Of a DNA stretch of 52,083 nt, positions 33,719 through 42,767 are shown piece by piece. The first letter of the stretch is position 1; each line of letters starts with the position of its first letter. Under the pieces are notes generated by a model, which had not been told where the DNA came from, made no database searches, and was given only the letters and a program-made list of their open reading frames with translations. The position numbers were made by a program, and so were the translations under genes. Origin of the DNA: Streptosporangium minutum (GTDB taxonomy: Bacteria > Actinomycetota > Actinomycetes > Streptosporangiales > Streptosporangiaceae); the NCBI RefSeq assembly GCF_002149035.1, contig NZ_NGFP01000029.1:1-52083 (forward strand), given 5' to 3'.

Positions 33719-34384
33719 GTGAGCCGACGTTATGACTGCACGGATGCCGAGCAGCGGGCCGCCGGCCTGACCGACGCGGCGTCAGCCGTACGGCGGGGCG
33801 AGCTCGTGGTGCTCCCGACCGACACCGTCTACGGCATCGGCGCCGACGCTTTCACGCCGTCCGCCGTCACCTCCCTGCTGGAGGCCAAGGGGCGCGGCCG
33901 GGACATGCCGGTGCCCGTGCTGGTCGGCACCGTGCGCGCCGCCAACGCCCTCGTGGAGAACCTCGGCCCGTACGGCCAGGATCTCGTCGACTCTTTCTGG
34001 CCCGGCCCGCTCACGCTGATCTGCCGCGCCAACCGGTCGCTGTCATGGGACCTGGGCGACAGCAAGGGCACCGTCGCCATCCGGATGCCCCTGCACTCGG
34101 TCGCTCTGGAGCTGCTCAAGGAGACCGGCCCGATGGCCGTCTCCAGCGCCAACCGCTCCGGGGCCCCGGCGGCCATCACGGCGGCCGACGCGGACAAGCA
34201 GCTCGGTGACTCGGTCGCCGTCTATCTCGACGGCGGGCCGTGCGCCGACGACACCCCGTCCACGATCCTCGACCTGACCACGGCGGTTCCCCGGCTGCTG
34301 CGCCGTGGGGCCGTCTCGGTGGAGAAGCTGCGCGGGGTGATCGGCTACGTGGCGACGGACGCGGGTCCGGAGTCCGACGACTGA
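33719..34384 (+). CDS. L-threonylcarbamoyladenylate synthase (Sua5/YciO/YrdC family)
   Basis: This enzyme makes threonylcarbamoyl-AMP from threonine, bicarbonate and ATP for the t6A37 modification of ANN-reading tRNAs. The 221-residue product shows the YrdC motifs LPTDTVYGIGADAF near residue 32, KGRGRDMPVPVLV near residue 57, FWPGPLTLI near residue 90, and SSANRSGAPAA near residue 141. There is no C-terminal Sua5 extension, so it is a TsaC-like short form. Its normal neighbour prmC is now separated by the TnpB element, which may have cut it off from the prfA-prmC promoter. A candidate promoter lies in the gap. Confidence 0.92.
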   Translation: MSRRYDCTDAEQRAAGLTDAASAVRRGELVVLPTDTVYGIGADAFTPSAVTSLLEAKGRGRDMPVPVLVGTVRAANALVENLGPYGQDLVDSFWPGPLTLICRANRSLSWDLGDSKGTVAIRMPLHSVALELLKETGPMAVSSANRSGAPAAITAADADKQLGDSVAVYLDGGPCADDTPSTILDLTTAVPRLLRRGAVSVEKLRGVIGYVATDAGPESDD

Positions 34385-34492
34385 CCAGCGGATCCACGGC
34401 TTATGCCGTGATCCATGCTGTCTGATTATCCTCGTGACGCGGGGCTGTCTCCCCGGTACCGTGAAGTCCGCCGACACTTCCGGGAGACGTCC

Positions 34493-36229
34493 ATGGGTAA
34501 GTTCGACGGAATGGACCCCAAGCTGGTCCGTGATCTGCTGTCCGAGGTCAATCAGGCGTCCAAGCAGATGCGGGCCGTCGAGGGCCAGGTCACCCGGCTG
34601 ATGAGCGGGGCGGGTCTCTCCTCGCAGTCCACCCACCGTCCGTCGCAGATCGCCGACGCGTGCGAGGTGATGGTCCGCGACGTCTCCGCCCGGGTGGCAC
34701 TGCTGGAGAAGAAGATCAAGCAGGGGTCGGCGCCCCCGGCCGAGCCGAGGGCCGGAGAGCCGAAGACCGCCGACTCCGGACAGGACGCCCGGACGGACGG
34801 GAAGTCCGAGCCGAAGCCCGATTCCGGTGCGGACGGGAAGGCCGACCCGAAGCCGGACAGGCCGAAGGTCGAGGATCTGAAGCCGGCCGTGCCCAAGGGC
34901 GACGAGGCTCCCCCGTCACGGGAACAGTCCTCGGACAGCGGGTCCAAGGACGACCCGAAGCCCGGCTCCAAGCACGACACCGATTCCGGCTCCAAGGGGG
35001 AGACGGGTTCCAAGGGCGACGAGACGTCTCCGCGTAAGGGGGGTTCCACCTCCGAGGCGCCCCGGGACGATCCCGATTCCCGCAAGGTGAATGTCTACGA
35101 CCCGCGGACGGCGAACGTCGACGCCACCGCTCCGGACGCCAAGCCGGACACCGGTTCCAAGGCTGACGAGACGTCTCCGCGTGATGGAGGTTCCGTCTCC
35201 GAGGCGCCTCGGGACGATCCCGATTCCCGGGTGAACGTCGACGACACCGGTTCGAAGGGGGATGAGACGTCTCCGCGTGATGGAGGTTCCGTCTCCGAGG
35301 CGCCCCGGGACGATCCCGATTCCCGGGTGGTGAACGTCGACGCCACCGCTCCGGACGCCAAGCCGGACACCGGTTCCAAGGGGGATGAGACGTCTCCGCG
35401 TGATGGGGGTTCCGTCTCCGAGGCGCCCCGGGACGATCCTGATTCCCGGGTGGTGAACGTCGATGCCACCGCTCCGGACGCCAAGCCGGACACCGGTTCC
35501 AAGGGCGACGAGCGCTCGCCCAGGGACGGGGGCGGTGTCTCCGGCGTCGACGTCCCGGACACCGCGGGCAAGGACCACCCCGACGACATCGACCAGCGGG
35601 GCGACATGCGGCCGAGGGTCGTGGCGGTGGACGGGGTGCAGGTGCTCCAGGTCCCGCTCGACTCGCCCACGGCGGCGGAGGTCGCCGAGCTGCTGAAGAA
35701 CATCGAGGACATCCCACCACTGGAGATGCCCGGCGTCGACGGCGCCTCCGACACCACCGGCACGCAGCCCGACCGGGTCGACCCGGCTGCGGCGCCGCCG
35801 TGGACCGGCTCCGACACCTCCGTCCCCGACACGGTGGAGCCCGATCCCGAGCAGCGGATCCAGCCGCCGGGCACGGGTGAGGAGAGCGGCACCCGGTCGG
35901 CGGGGAGCGCGCCGGGGAGCGCGGAGACGCCGCCCGCCGAGACCGCGGTGGGCGAGTCGGCCGCGCGGTGGGCGGCCGACGGCGCCGACGTGGTCTCGGT
36001 GCAGGCGGACCCGCCGAGCACCGACGCGATCAGGACGCTCGCCGGCAACGTGCGCGACATCGAGCCGCTGGACATGCCGGGCGTGCAGGTGCCCGACGGC
36101 GAGACGTGGGGTGAGGGCGCGTGGACGCCCATGGACGTCGGGCCCGACGGCTCGGCGGGCGATGTGGATCCGGGAGACCCGCTGCAGCCGATCCCGCCGC
36201 CCGGCGGCGGACGGGCGGGCGGGCAGTGA
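34493..36229 (+). CDS. WXG100-like N-terminal domain with long repetitive disordered region
   Basis: The 578-residue product starts at ATG 34493 (GGGAGA upstream); a frame from 34415 has no ribosome site. Residues 1-85 form a helical module (GMDPKLVRDLLSEVNQASKQ; then DVSARVALLEKKIKQG) similar in size and pattern to WXG100/ESX-type helical hairpins, but the WXG itself is not present. Residues 90-380 are Asp/Ser/Lys/Pro/Gly-rich, with a 41-residue unit containing DTGSKGDETSPRDGG repeated about three times. The rest is acidic and Pro-rich with two copies of a pattern near LLKNIEDIPPLEMPGV and GNVRDIEPLDMPGV. No signal peptide is seen. The partner is probably the next gene, 16 bp on. Confidence 0.65.
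   Translation: MGKFDGMDPKLVRDLLSEVNQASKQMRAVEGQVTRLMSGAGLSSQSTHRPSQIADACEVMVRDVSARVALLEKKIKQGSAPPAEPRAGEPKTADSGQDARTDGKSEPKPDSGADGKADPKPDRPKVEDLKPAVPKGDEAPPSREQSSDSGSKDDPKPGSKHDTDSGSKGETGSKGDETSPRKGGSTSEAPRDDPDSRKVNVYDPRTANVDATAPDAKPDTGSKADETSPRDGGSVSEAPRDDPDSRVNVDDTGSKGDETSPRDGGSVSEAPRDDPDSRVVNVDATAPDAKPDTGSKGDETSPRDGGSVSEAPRDDPDSRVVNVDATAPDAKPDTGSKGDERSPRDGGGVSGVDVPDTAGKDHPDDIDQRGDMRPRVVAVDGVQVLQVPLDSPTAAEVAELLKNIEDIPPLEMPGVDGASDTTGTQPDRVDPAAAPPWTGSDTSVPDTVEPDPEQRIQPPGTGEESGTRSAGSAPGSAETPPAETAVGESAARWAADGADVVSVQADPPSTDAIRTLAGNVRDIEPLDMPGVQVPDGETWGEGAWTPMDVGPDGSAGDVDPGDPLQPIPPPGGGRAGGQ
35123..35519 (+). repeat. Coding tandem repeat, 123-bp period
   Basis: Units that begin GCCACCGCTCCGGACGCCAA occur at 35123, 35342 and 35465; the last two are exactly 123 bp (41 codons) apart. 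A shorter unit lacking the first 8 codons lies between the first and second. Identity between copies is very high, pointing to recent slippage or unequal crossing-over. Confidence 0.88.
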
Positions 36230-36245
36230 GCGTGAGGAGCCTGTG

Positions 36246-36626
36246 ATGTTCGTGGATCCACCCGCACCGCAGCCGCTGCAGCCGGGGGAGACCCCGCCCG
36301 CCTCGGCGGCTCCCGGCCTGCCGTCCCCGGACGGGGCGATCGCGTGGGAGTTCAACCCCGACTACCAGCGGCTGGTCACGATGTGGCGGCAGGTGCTCCC
36401 CACCCTCGACACCCTGACCTCCACCCTGGACAAGGCCTACCAGCTGGCCAGGAGCAGGGACGTCTGGGACGCCCCGGTCTCGGGGCGTTACGTGGAGGAG
36501 ATGGCCGAGTGGCGCACCCGTCTCGGCCTCTACCGCCAGGCGATCCTCACCTCGATCAGCGACCAGGCGGCCGACACCCCGAGATGGGTGCCCGCCAACG
36601 CCGGGGCTCCGCACGCATTCTCGTGA
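36246..36626 (+). CDS. Small WXG100-like helical protein
   Basis: The 126-residue product starts at ATG 36246 with GAGGAG 7 bases upstream. After a Pro-rich lead of about 30 residues, it forms two predicted helices (EFNPDYQRLVTMWRQVLPTL; SGRYVEEMAEWRTRLGLYRQ) joined by SRDVWDAPVSGR. The turn has a Trp in the place where WXG100 proteins carry W-x-G, so an ESX-like hairpin is likely. With the preceding gene (16-bp gap) it may form an ESX-type pair for a type VII secretion system coded elsewhere. I see no EccC-like ATPase here. It ends at a hairpin, so the pair is an operon separate from glyA. Confidence 0.65.
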   Translation: MFVDPPAPQPLQPGETPPASAAPGLPSPDGAIAWEFNPDYQRLVTMWRQVLPTLDTLTSTLDKAYQLARSRDVWDAPVSGRYVEEMAEWRTRLGLYRQAILTSISDQAADTPRWVPANAGAPHAFS

Positions 36627-36631
36627 CGGCG

Positions 36632-36658
36632 CGCCCCTGACTTCGGAAAACAGGGGCG
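36632..36658 (+). terminator. Hairpin terminator before glyA
   Basis: CGCCCCTG at 36632-36639 pairs with CAGGGGCG at 36651-36658 around an 11-base loop, 5 bases after the preceding stop. Confidence 0.65.
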
Positions 36659-36666
36659 TCCGGGCT

Positions 36667-36672
36667 TACAGT
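36667..36672 (+). promoter_or_regulatory. Candidate -10 element of glyA
   Basis: TACAGT fits TANNNT and lies 31 bases before ATG 36704, directly after the terminator at 36632. Confidence 0.35.
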
Positions 36673-36703
36673 GGGGTGAGTCGTCATCCCTGGGGTGTGA
36701 GCC

Positions 36704-37969
36704 ATGGGCGCAGAGCCGTACTACGGGCCCGACTTCGGGCTCCTGCACAGGCGGGACCCAGAGGTCGCGCAGGTCCTCCTTGACGAGCTCGATCGGCTCC
36801 GCGGTGGCCTCCAGCTCATCGCCAGCGAGAACTTCGCCTCGCCGGCGGTGCTCGCCGCGCTCGGATCGACGCTCAACAACAAGTACGCCGAGGGGTATCC
36901 CGGCAGGCGCTACTACGCCGGCTGCGAGGTCGTCGACCGGGCCGAGCGGCTCGCGATCGACCGGGCCAGGCGGCTGTTCGGCGCAGATCACGTCAACGTC
37001 CAGCCGTACTCGGGCGCCTCGGCGAACCTCGCCGCCTACGCCGCGCTGCTCCAGCCGGGCGACACGGTGCTGGCCATGGAGCTGTCACACGGCGGCCACC
37101 TCACCCACGGCTCCAGGGTCAACTTCTCCGGCCGGTGGTTCGACGTCGTCTCGTACGGCGTGCGCAGGGACACCGAGCTGATCGACTATGACGAGGTCAG
37201 GGAGCTGGCGCTGCGGCACCAGCCCAAGATGATCATCTGTGGTGCCACGGCCTACCCGCGTGAGATCGACTTCGCCGCCTTCCGGGGCATCGCGGACGAG
37301 GTCGGCGCCTGGCTGCTGGCCGACGTCGCCCACACCGTCGGCCTGATGGCCGGAGGCGCCCTGCCGTCCGCCGTGCCGTACGCCGACGTGGTCACCTTCA
37401 CCACGCACAAGGCGCTGCGCGGCCCGAGAGGCGGCGGCATCATGTGCACGCGGGAGCTGGCGGCCCGGATCGACCGGGCGGTCTTCCCGTTCGTCCAGGG
37501 AGGCCCGCTCATGCACGCGGTGGCGGCCAAGGCGGTGGCGTTCGGCGAGGCGCTCCAACCGGAGTTCGCCGAGTACGCGCGTCAGGTGGTGGCCAACGCC
37601 CAGGTGCTGGCCGACGCGCTGGCCGCCGAGGGGATGCGGCCCGTCTCCGGGGGCACCGACAGCCATCTGGCCCTGATCGACCTGCGCGATGTCGGGGTCA
37701 CCGGCGCGGTGGCCGAGCAGCGGTGCGCCGCCGCCGGGATCACCCTGAACCGCAACACCATCCCCTACGACCCCGAGCCGCCCACGGTGACGTCCGGTAT
37801 CCGGGTCGGCACCCCCTGCGTCACGACACAGGGGATGGGGACCGAGCAGATGAAGGAGGTGGCCTCGATGGTTGCACAGGTCATCCGCAACCCTGACGCA
37901 GTGGGAGAGATCAGGGCGCGGGTGGCGGCGCTCACCGAGATCCATCAGATTTATCCCAGCGAACTATGA
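36704..37969 (+). CDS. glyA: Serine hydroxymethyltransferase
   Basis: GlyA interconverts serine and glycine with tetrahydrofolate, the main supply of one-carbon units. The 421-residue PLP enzyme has IASENFAS near residue 39, [15 protein letters not shown], the PLP lysine in [12 protein letters not shown] (K236), and [12 protein letters not shown] near the C-terminus. HTVGLMAGG replaces the more common H-I-A-G-L-V-A-x-G loop, and HKALRG the usual HKTLRG; both are mild changes. Order glyA, wecA-like, atp genes is the same as in Streptomyces. A candidate promoter lies 31 bp upstream. Confidence 0.95.
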   Translation: MGAEPYYGPDFGLLHRRDPEVAQVLLDELDRLRGGLQLIASENFASPAVLAALGSTLNNKYAEGYPGRRYYAGCEVVDRAERLAIDRARRLFGADHVNVQPYSGASANLAAYAALLQPGDTVLAMELSHGGHLTHGSRVNFSGRWFDVVSYGVRRDTELIDYDEVRELALRHQPKMIICGATAYPREIDFAAFRGIADEVGAWLLADVAHTVGLMAGGALPSAVPYADVVTFTTHKALRGPRGGGIMCTRELAARIDRAVFPFVQGGPLMHAVAAKAVAFGEALQPEFAEYARQVVANAQVLADALAAEGMRPVSGGTDSHLALIDLRDVGVTGAVAEQRCAAAGITLNRNTIPYDPEPPTVTSGIRVGTPCVTTQGMGTEQMKEVASMVAQVIRNPDAVGEIRARVAALTEIHQIYPSEL

Positions 37970-38026
37970 GCTGTTCTGTGTCGTTTTCCGGTCACAGCTG
38001 GCCGGACTATCCGCGAAACTAGGTCT

Positions 38027-39322
38027 GTGCGCGAATATCTACTCATGGCGCTGGTGGCGGCAGCGGTGACCTACCTCCTGGTCCCGCTGGTCCGCGTGTT
38101 CGCCATCCGCATCGGTGCGATGCCAGAGGTCCGTGACCGTGACGTGCACACCACTCCGACCCCCAGACTCGGCGGTCTGGCGATGTACGGCGGGCTCGTC
38201 GCCGGCCTGCTGATCGCCAGCCAGTTGCCCTACGCCGGGGGCAGGCTGGCCGAGGGCAAGACCGTGATCGCGCTGATTGCGGCGGGCGGCCTGATCACCC
38301 TGACCGGCTTCCTGGACGACTGGTGGGGGATGGACGCCCTCATCAAACTCGCCGGGCAGGTCGGCGCCGCGGGTGTCCTCGTCGCCTTCGACGTCAGCCT
38401 TCCGTGGCTCCCGTTCCCCACCGCGCTGGGCGGTCAGATCATCCTCGACTCCACGCTGAGTCCACTGCTCACGATCCTGGTCGTGGTCGTCATGATCAAT
38501 GCGGTGAACTTCGTCGACGGGCTGGACGGCCTGGCGGGCGGGATCGTGGGCATCGCCGCCATGGCCACCTGGACCTACTCCATCGTGCTGTCCAAGGACT
38601 ACGGCGACACCAGCATCAACGTCACGGCGGCGATCGCCTCGGTGCTCATCGGCATGTGCCTCGGCTTCCTGCCGCACAACTTCCACCCGGCGAAGATCTT
38701 CATGGGCGACACCGGGGCGATGCTGATCGGCCTGGTCCTCGCGTCCACGATGATCACCATCACGCCCCTCGACTCGACCAGCATCAACCGCTTCCCGGTG
38801 ATCCTGCCGATGCTGGTGCCGGTCGCCATCCTGGTGCTGCCGCTGCTCGACCTGATCATGGCGGTGATCCGGCGCACCTCCAACGGCCTGTCGCCGTTCT
38901 CCCCCGACCGGGGGCATCTGCACCACCGGCTGCTGGACATCGGTCACTCGCACCGGCGCAGCGTGCTGATCATGTACACCTGGACGTTCCTGTTCGCCTT
39001 CACGGTCGTGGCGATGTCCGTCGAGGGCGTCCCGCTCGTGCTGTTCCCGCTCACCGTGCTGCTGGCCGTGGGCGTGCTGGTGATGATGGCGCTGCCGAGC
39101 TGGCGCGCGCGCAGGAGCGGGGGCGGCGGCGCCGGCACCGGCGGGCGTCACGTCCGCCCCGGCGGAGGGCCGGTCCAGGGGCAGAGCCGCCCGCTCCCCC
39201 CGGAGACGCCCGGCCCCCGGTCGGTGGCGGCCGACGACGACACGGCGGTGCTCTCCGTGCTCCCTGACCTGTCACTTACCGCTCCCAGCCCGGGTTTCTC
39301 AGCCCCTGAGACGCCGCGTTGA
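38027..39322 (+). CDS. WecA/MraY-family undecaprenyl-phosphate sugar-1-phosphate transferase
   Basis: Members join a sugar-1-phosphate (often GlcNAc-1-P) to the undecaprenyl-phosphate carrier in the membrane, the first step of wall-polymer or arabinogalactan-type linkers. The 431-residue protein has about 10-11 transmembrane segments. Family motifs are DVHTTPTPRLGG near residue 39, the catalytic DD in LTGFLDDWWG near residue 96, NAVNFVDGLDGLAGG near residue 160, KIFMGDTGAM near residue 225, and the HIGHER-like DRGHLHHRLLD near residue 295. The C-terminal 70 residues are a Gly/Pro-rich cytoplasmic tail. The start is GTG 38027. It precedes the atp operon, as in Streptomyces. It could prime the glycan made by the distant GT array. 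Confidence 0.9.
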   Translation: MREYLLMALVAAAVTYLLVPLVRVFAIRIGAMPEVRDRDVHTTPTPRLGGLAMYGGLVAGLLIASQLPYAGGRLAEGKTVIALIAAGGLITLTGFLDDWWGMDALIKLAGQVGAAGVLVAFDVSLPWLPFPTALGGQIILDSTLSPLLTILVVVVMINAVNFVDGLDGLAGGIVGIAAMATWTYSIVLSKDYGDTSINVTAAIASVLIGMCLGFLPHNFHPAKIFMGDTGAMLIGLVLASTMITITPLDSTSINRFPVILPMLVPVAILVLPLLDLIMAVIRRTSNGLSPFSPDRGHLHHRLLDIGHSHRRSVLIMYTWTFLFAFTVVAMSVEGVPLVLFPLTVLLAVGVLVMMALPSWRARRSGGGGAGTGGRHVRPGGGPVQGQSRPLPPETPGPRSVAADDDTAVLSVLPDLSLTAPSPGFSAPETPR

Positions 39323-39392
39323 ACACCTGCCGGAAACCTCTTGATCGTTTACTTGAAACGGCAGGTAAAGGCGCTCTTCTGTGAGCTTGTGA

Positions 39393-39398
39393 TAGCTT
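39393..39398 (+). promoter_or_regulatory. Candidate -10 element of the atp operon
   Basis: TAGCTT (in GATAGCTTTC) lies 77 bases before ATG 39475. An imperfectly spaced inverted repeat, ACCTGCCG (39325-39332) and CGGCAGGT (39359-39366), sits between the preceding stop and this box and may terminate the previous transcript. Confidence 0.35.
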
Positions 39399-39474
39399 TC
39401 ACTAGCAGCCGCTCAACAGGATGAGCCCTGCAGGGTAGCAATCGCTCGCTTGATAACAGTTACTTGGAGTGCCG

Positions 39475-39891
39475 ATGCAGGCCAACGACGTGCGCCTCCT
39501 GAAGGGGGCTGCGATACCCACGCTGCTGGTGGGGCTTGTCGTGGTCGTCGCCGCAGCCCTCGTAGCCGGAGGCAAGGGGGCGCTGGGCGCGGCGATCGGG
39601 GCACTGGTCGTCTGTGTCTTCTTCACCCTCGGCATCGTCGCGATCTCCTACGCCGGCCGGGTCTCGCCGATGGCGATGATGACCGCCGCGGTCGTGACCT
39701 ACGCGGTGAAAATCCTCATAGTCATGGCCCTGTTGAAGGCGTTCGAGAACGCCACCGCGTTCGAGCCCAAGGCGTTCGGCTGGGGTGCCGTCGTATGCAC
39801 CGTCGCCTGGACCATCGGCGAGATGCGAGGGTTCATGAAGCTCAAAATGCTCTATGTCGACCCCGATGGCAAGACCCCCGGATCCGGGTGA
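39475..39891 (+). CDS. AtpI-like small membrane protein (ATP synthase protein I)
   Basis: The 138-residue protein starts at ATG 39475 with TTGGAG 6 bases upstream; an in-frame GTG at 39469 is less likely. It has four hydrophobic segments (about residues 12-32, 38-60, 66-86 and 100-118) and a short polar C-terminus. By position and topology it corresponds to the atpI product that helps assemble the c-ring. The sequence itself is poorly conserved, so I rely on context. It heads the atp gene run. Confidence 0.7.
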   Translation: MQANDVRLLKGAAIPTLLVGLVVVVAAALVAGGKGALGAAIGALVVCVFFTLGIVAISYAGRVSPMAMMTAAVVTYAVKILIVMALLKAFENATAFEPKAFGWGAVVCTVAWTIGEMRGFMKLKMLYVDPDGKTPGSG

Positions 39892-39979
39892 TACCCGATG
39901 AGGCGTAGTATCTCGCTGGCGGGTGTGACCGGGCCCGATATGACTAGTCCCCACCGCGGCTGCTATCGTCATGCCCGCG

Positions 39980-40195
39980 ATGAGCGAGAAGAAAATCCGG
40001 CCCGAGGACGACGGCCGCGACTTTGCCAGCGCCGCTTGGTCGATCCCCAGCTATCTCCTCTCCGGGATGATCTTGTATGGCGGCGCCGGATGGTTGCTGT
40101 CCAAATGGACGGGCGTGATCGCTTTCACCCCGATCGGATTGATCCTCGGAGTCGCTCTCGCCGTCTACCTGGTCTACCGGAAGTACGGTCGCTAG
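39980..40195 (+). CDS. AtpZ/AtpI-family small membrane protein
   Basis: The 71-residue product (MSEKKIRPEDDGRDFASAAW) has two transmembrane helices (about residues 22-40 and 46-64) with a Gly-rich first helix (LLSGMILYGGAGWLL), the pattern of AtpZ/AtpI proteins. Another ATG at 39971 is in frame; I prefer 39980 because TATCGT at 39964-39969 is a good -10 and leaves a short leader. It is placed directly before atpB, 67 bp away. AtpZ-type proteins support c-ring assembly or magnesium/calcium uptake in other bacteria; the role here is inferred. Confidence 0.75.
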   Translation: MSEKKIRPEDDGRDFASAAWSIPSYLLSGMILYGGAGWLLSKWTGVIAFTPIGLILGVALAVYLVYRKYGR

Positions 40196-40262
40196 CCTTC
40201 GGCGGCGGTCGCTTCGCTGACGAAGCCATTTCGATCCACTACCACGCTGAAGGGAACGCCGC

Positions 40263-41054
40263 GTGAGCACGCTGACGCTCCTCGCTTCCGGGGACGAGTT
40301 CACGCCTCCGGGCCTCGAACTCTTCGACCTCCCCCCGATCATTCCAGGCGTCGACTGGTTCACGAAGCCCGTGCTGCTGGCGCTTCTGAGCACGCTCATC
40401 GTCGTGGTCTTCTGCTGGTCCGCGTTCGCCAATCCGAAGATCGTGCCCCGGGGCGTCCAGAACGTCGCCGAGATGGGCTACATGTTCGTCCGCGACCAGG
40501 TCGCCCGGCCGTTCCTCGGCAAGGACGCCGACCGGTGGATGGGCCTGCTGCTCAGCATCTTCTTCCTGGTCTGGATCTGGAACCTGATGGGGGTCGTCCC
40601 CGTCCTGCAGTTCCCGGTGGCCTCGCACATCGCCTTCCCGATCGTGCTGGCGGTCAGCATCTACGTCCTCAAGGTCTACCTGGGCGTCAAGCACCAGGGA
40701 CCGGTCGGTTATTTCAAGAACATGATGTTCCCGCCGGGGCTGCCCAAGGCGATCTACGTGCTGCTGGCCCCGATCGAGTTCCTCTCGAACATGATCATCG
40801 CGCCCTTCACCCACGCGGTCCGACTGTTCGCCAACATGTTCGCCGGCCACATCATCCTCGCGTTCTTCAGCATGGTCGGCTTCTGGTTCCTCTTCGAGAA
40901 GCTCACGCCGCTGGGCGCCCCGCTCGGCGTGGTCGGCGTCCTCATGACGATCGCCATGACCGGCTTCGAGATGTTCATCCAGTTCCTGCAGGCGTTCCTC
41001 TTCTCCATGCTCGCCGCGATGTACATCGGCAACTCGCTCCACGCCGAGCACTAA
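40263..41054 (+). CDS. atpB: F1Fo ATP synthase subunit a
   Basis: Subunit a forms the proton half-channels against the c-ring. The 263-residue membrane protein starts at GTG 40263 behind GAAGGGAA. The essential arginine lies in THAVRLFANMFAGHIIL near residue 189, and the conserved polar residues of the last helices (GFEMFIQFLQAFLFSMLAAMY, given here in part) are in place. It is the first structural gene of the operon and is followed by a palindrome before atpE. Confidence 0.96.
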   Translation: MSTLTLLASGDEFTPPGLELFDLPPIIPGVDWFTKPVLLALLSTLIVVVFCWSAFANPKIVPRGVQNVAEMGYMFVRDQVARPFLGKDADRWMGLLLSIFFLVWIWNLMGVVPVLQFPVASHIAFPIVLAVSIYVLKVYLGVKHQGPVGYFKNMMFPPGLPKAIYVLLAPIEFLSNMIIAPFTHAVRLFANMFAGHIILAFFSMVGFWFLFEKLTPLGAPLGVVGVLMTIAMTGFEMFIQFLQAFLFSMLAAMYIGNSLHAEH

Positions 41055-41076
41055 GACCAACCTCGAATAGTCCAGA

Positions 41077-41096
41077 CCGGTGGGACGTCCCACCGG
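41077..41096 (+). promoter_or_regulatory. Perfect palindrome between atpB and atpE
   Basis: CCGGTGGGAC at 41077-41086 is exactly complementary to GTCCCACCGG at 41087-41096 (an 8-bp stem with a 4-base loop as RNA). It sits 22 bases before the atpE start. It might stabilise a processed atpE message or pause transcription. Confidence 0.6.
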
Positions 41097-41106
41097 CCGA
41101 CCGTAA

Positions 41107-41352
<246 letters not shown>

Positions 41353-41368
41353 GACGCAACAAACCTGA

Positions 41369-41931
<563 letters not shown>

Positions 41932-41932
<1 letters not shown>

Positions 41933-42744
41933 TGCTGAGAGGTCTGAGCAGGGCTTCGCTGGCCGAGGTCGAAGAGCGCTTCAACGCCGTGGCGGGAAGC
42001 GCGGACCTCGGCTCGCTGGCCGACGAGCTCTTCGCGGTCGCCGACCTGTTCGACCGTGAGCACGGGCTCCGCCGTAACCTGTCCGACCCCGCCCGCCCGG
42101 CGGCCCAGAAGGCGCAAGCCGTACGGGTCCTGCTGGAGGGCAAGGTCAGCGGTGCCGCACTGGAGACGGTCATCGCGGCCGTCTCCGTCAAGTGGGCGCG
42201 CTCGGGCGACCTGGCCGACGCGCTCGAGCGTCTCGGCGTGATCGCCGCCGCGGCCGAGGCCGAGGCGGCGAGCAGGCTCGACGACGTCGAGGACGAGCTG
42301 TTCCGGTTCGGGCGCATCGTCGCCTCGAACCTGGAGCTGCACCGGACCCTGACCGCCCCCGGCGTTCCCGCGCAGGCCAAGCAGGAGCTGCTCGGCTCCC
42401 TGCTCGCCGGCAAGGTCGCCCCCACCACCCTCCGTCTGATCTCGCAGCTCGTGGTGCATCCGCGAGGACGTAGCCTGGACAGAGGACTGGAAGAGTTCGG
42501 CTACCTGGTCGCCGCCCAGCGGCAGCGTCTCGTCGCAGTGGTGCGCAGCGCTGTCGAGCTCTCCGAGGAGCAGAAGCGGCGTCTCGCCACGTGGCTGCGC
42601 ACCTCGTATGGCCGCGACGTTCATCTGAACGTCGAGGTGGATCCGCGAGTGCTCGGAGGGTTCTCGGTTCACATCGGGGACGACCTCATCGACACCACCA
42701 TCGCGGGACGAATCGAAGAAGTCCGCCGCCGGTTGGCCGGCTAG
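41932..42744 (+). CDS. atpH: F1Fo ATP synthase subunit delta
   Basis: Delta joins the stator to F1. The 270-residue product is longer than the 175-180 residues of E. coli, as usual in actinobacteria, with extra helical N-terminal length. The conserved C-terminal end is present (LGGFSVHIGDDLIDTTIAGR). The start is ATG 41932 in a 1-base overlap with atpF. Confidence 0.94.
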
Positions 42745-42767
42745 GCGAATAGGGAGACTGAAGAGAG

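Noticed and set aside
35123-35519. CRISPR or satellite array
   Set aside because: The 123-bp units keep the reading frame of one gene and have no spacers; they are coding tandem repeats.
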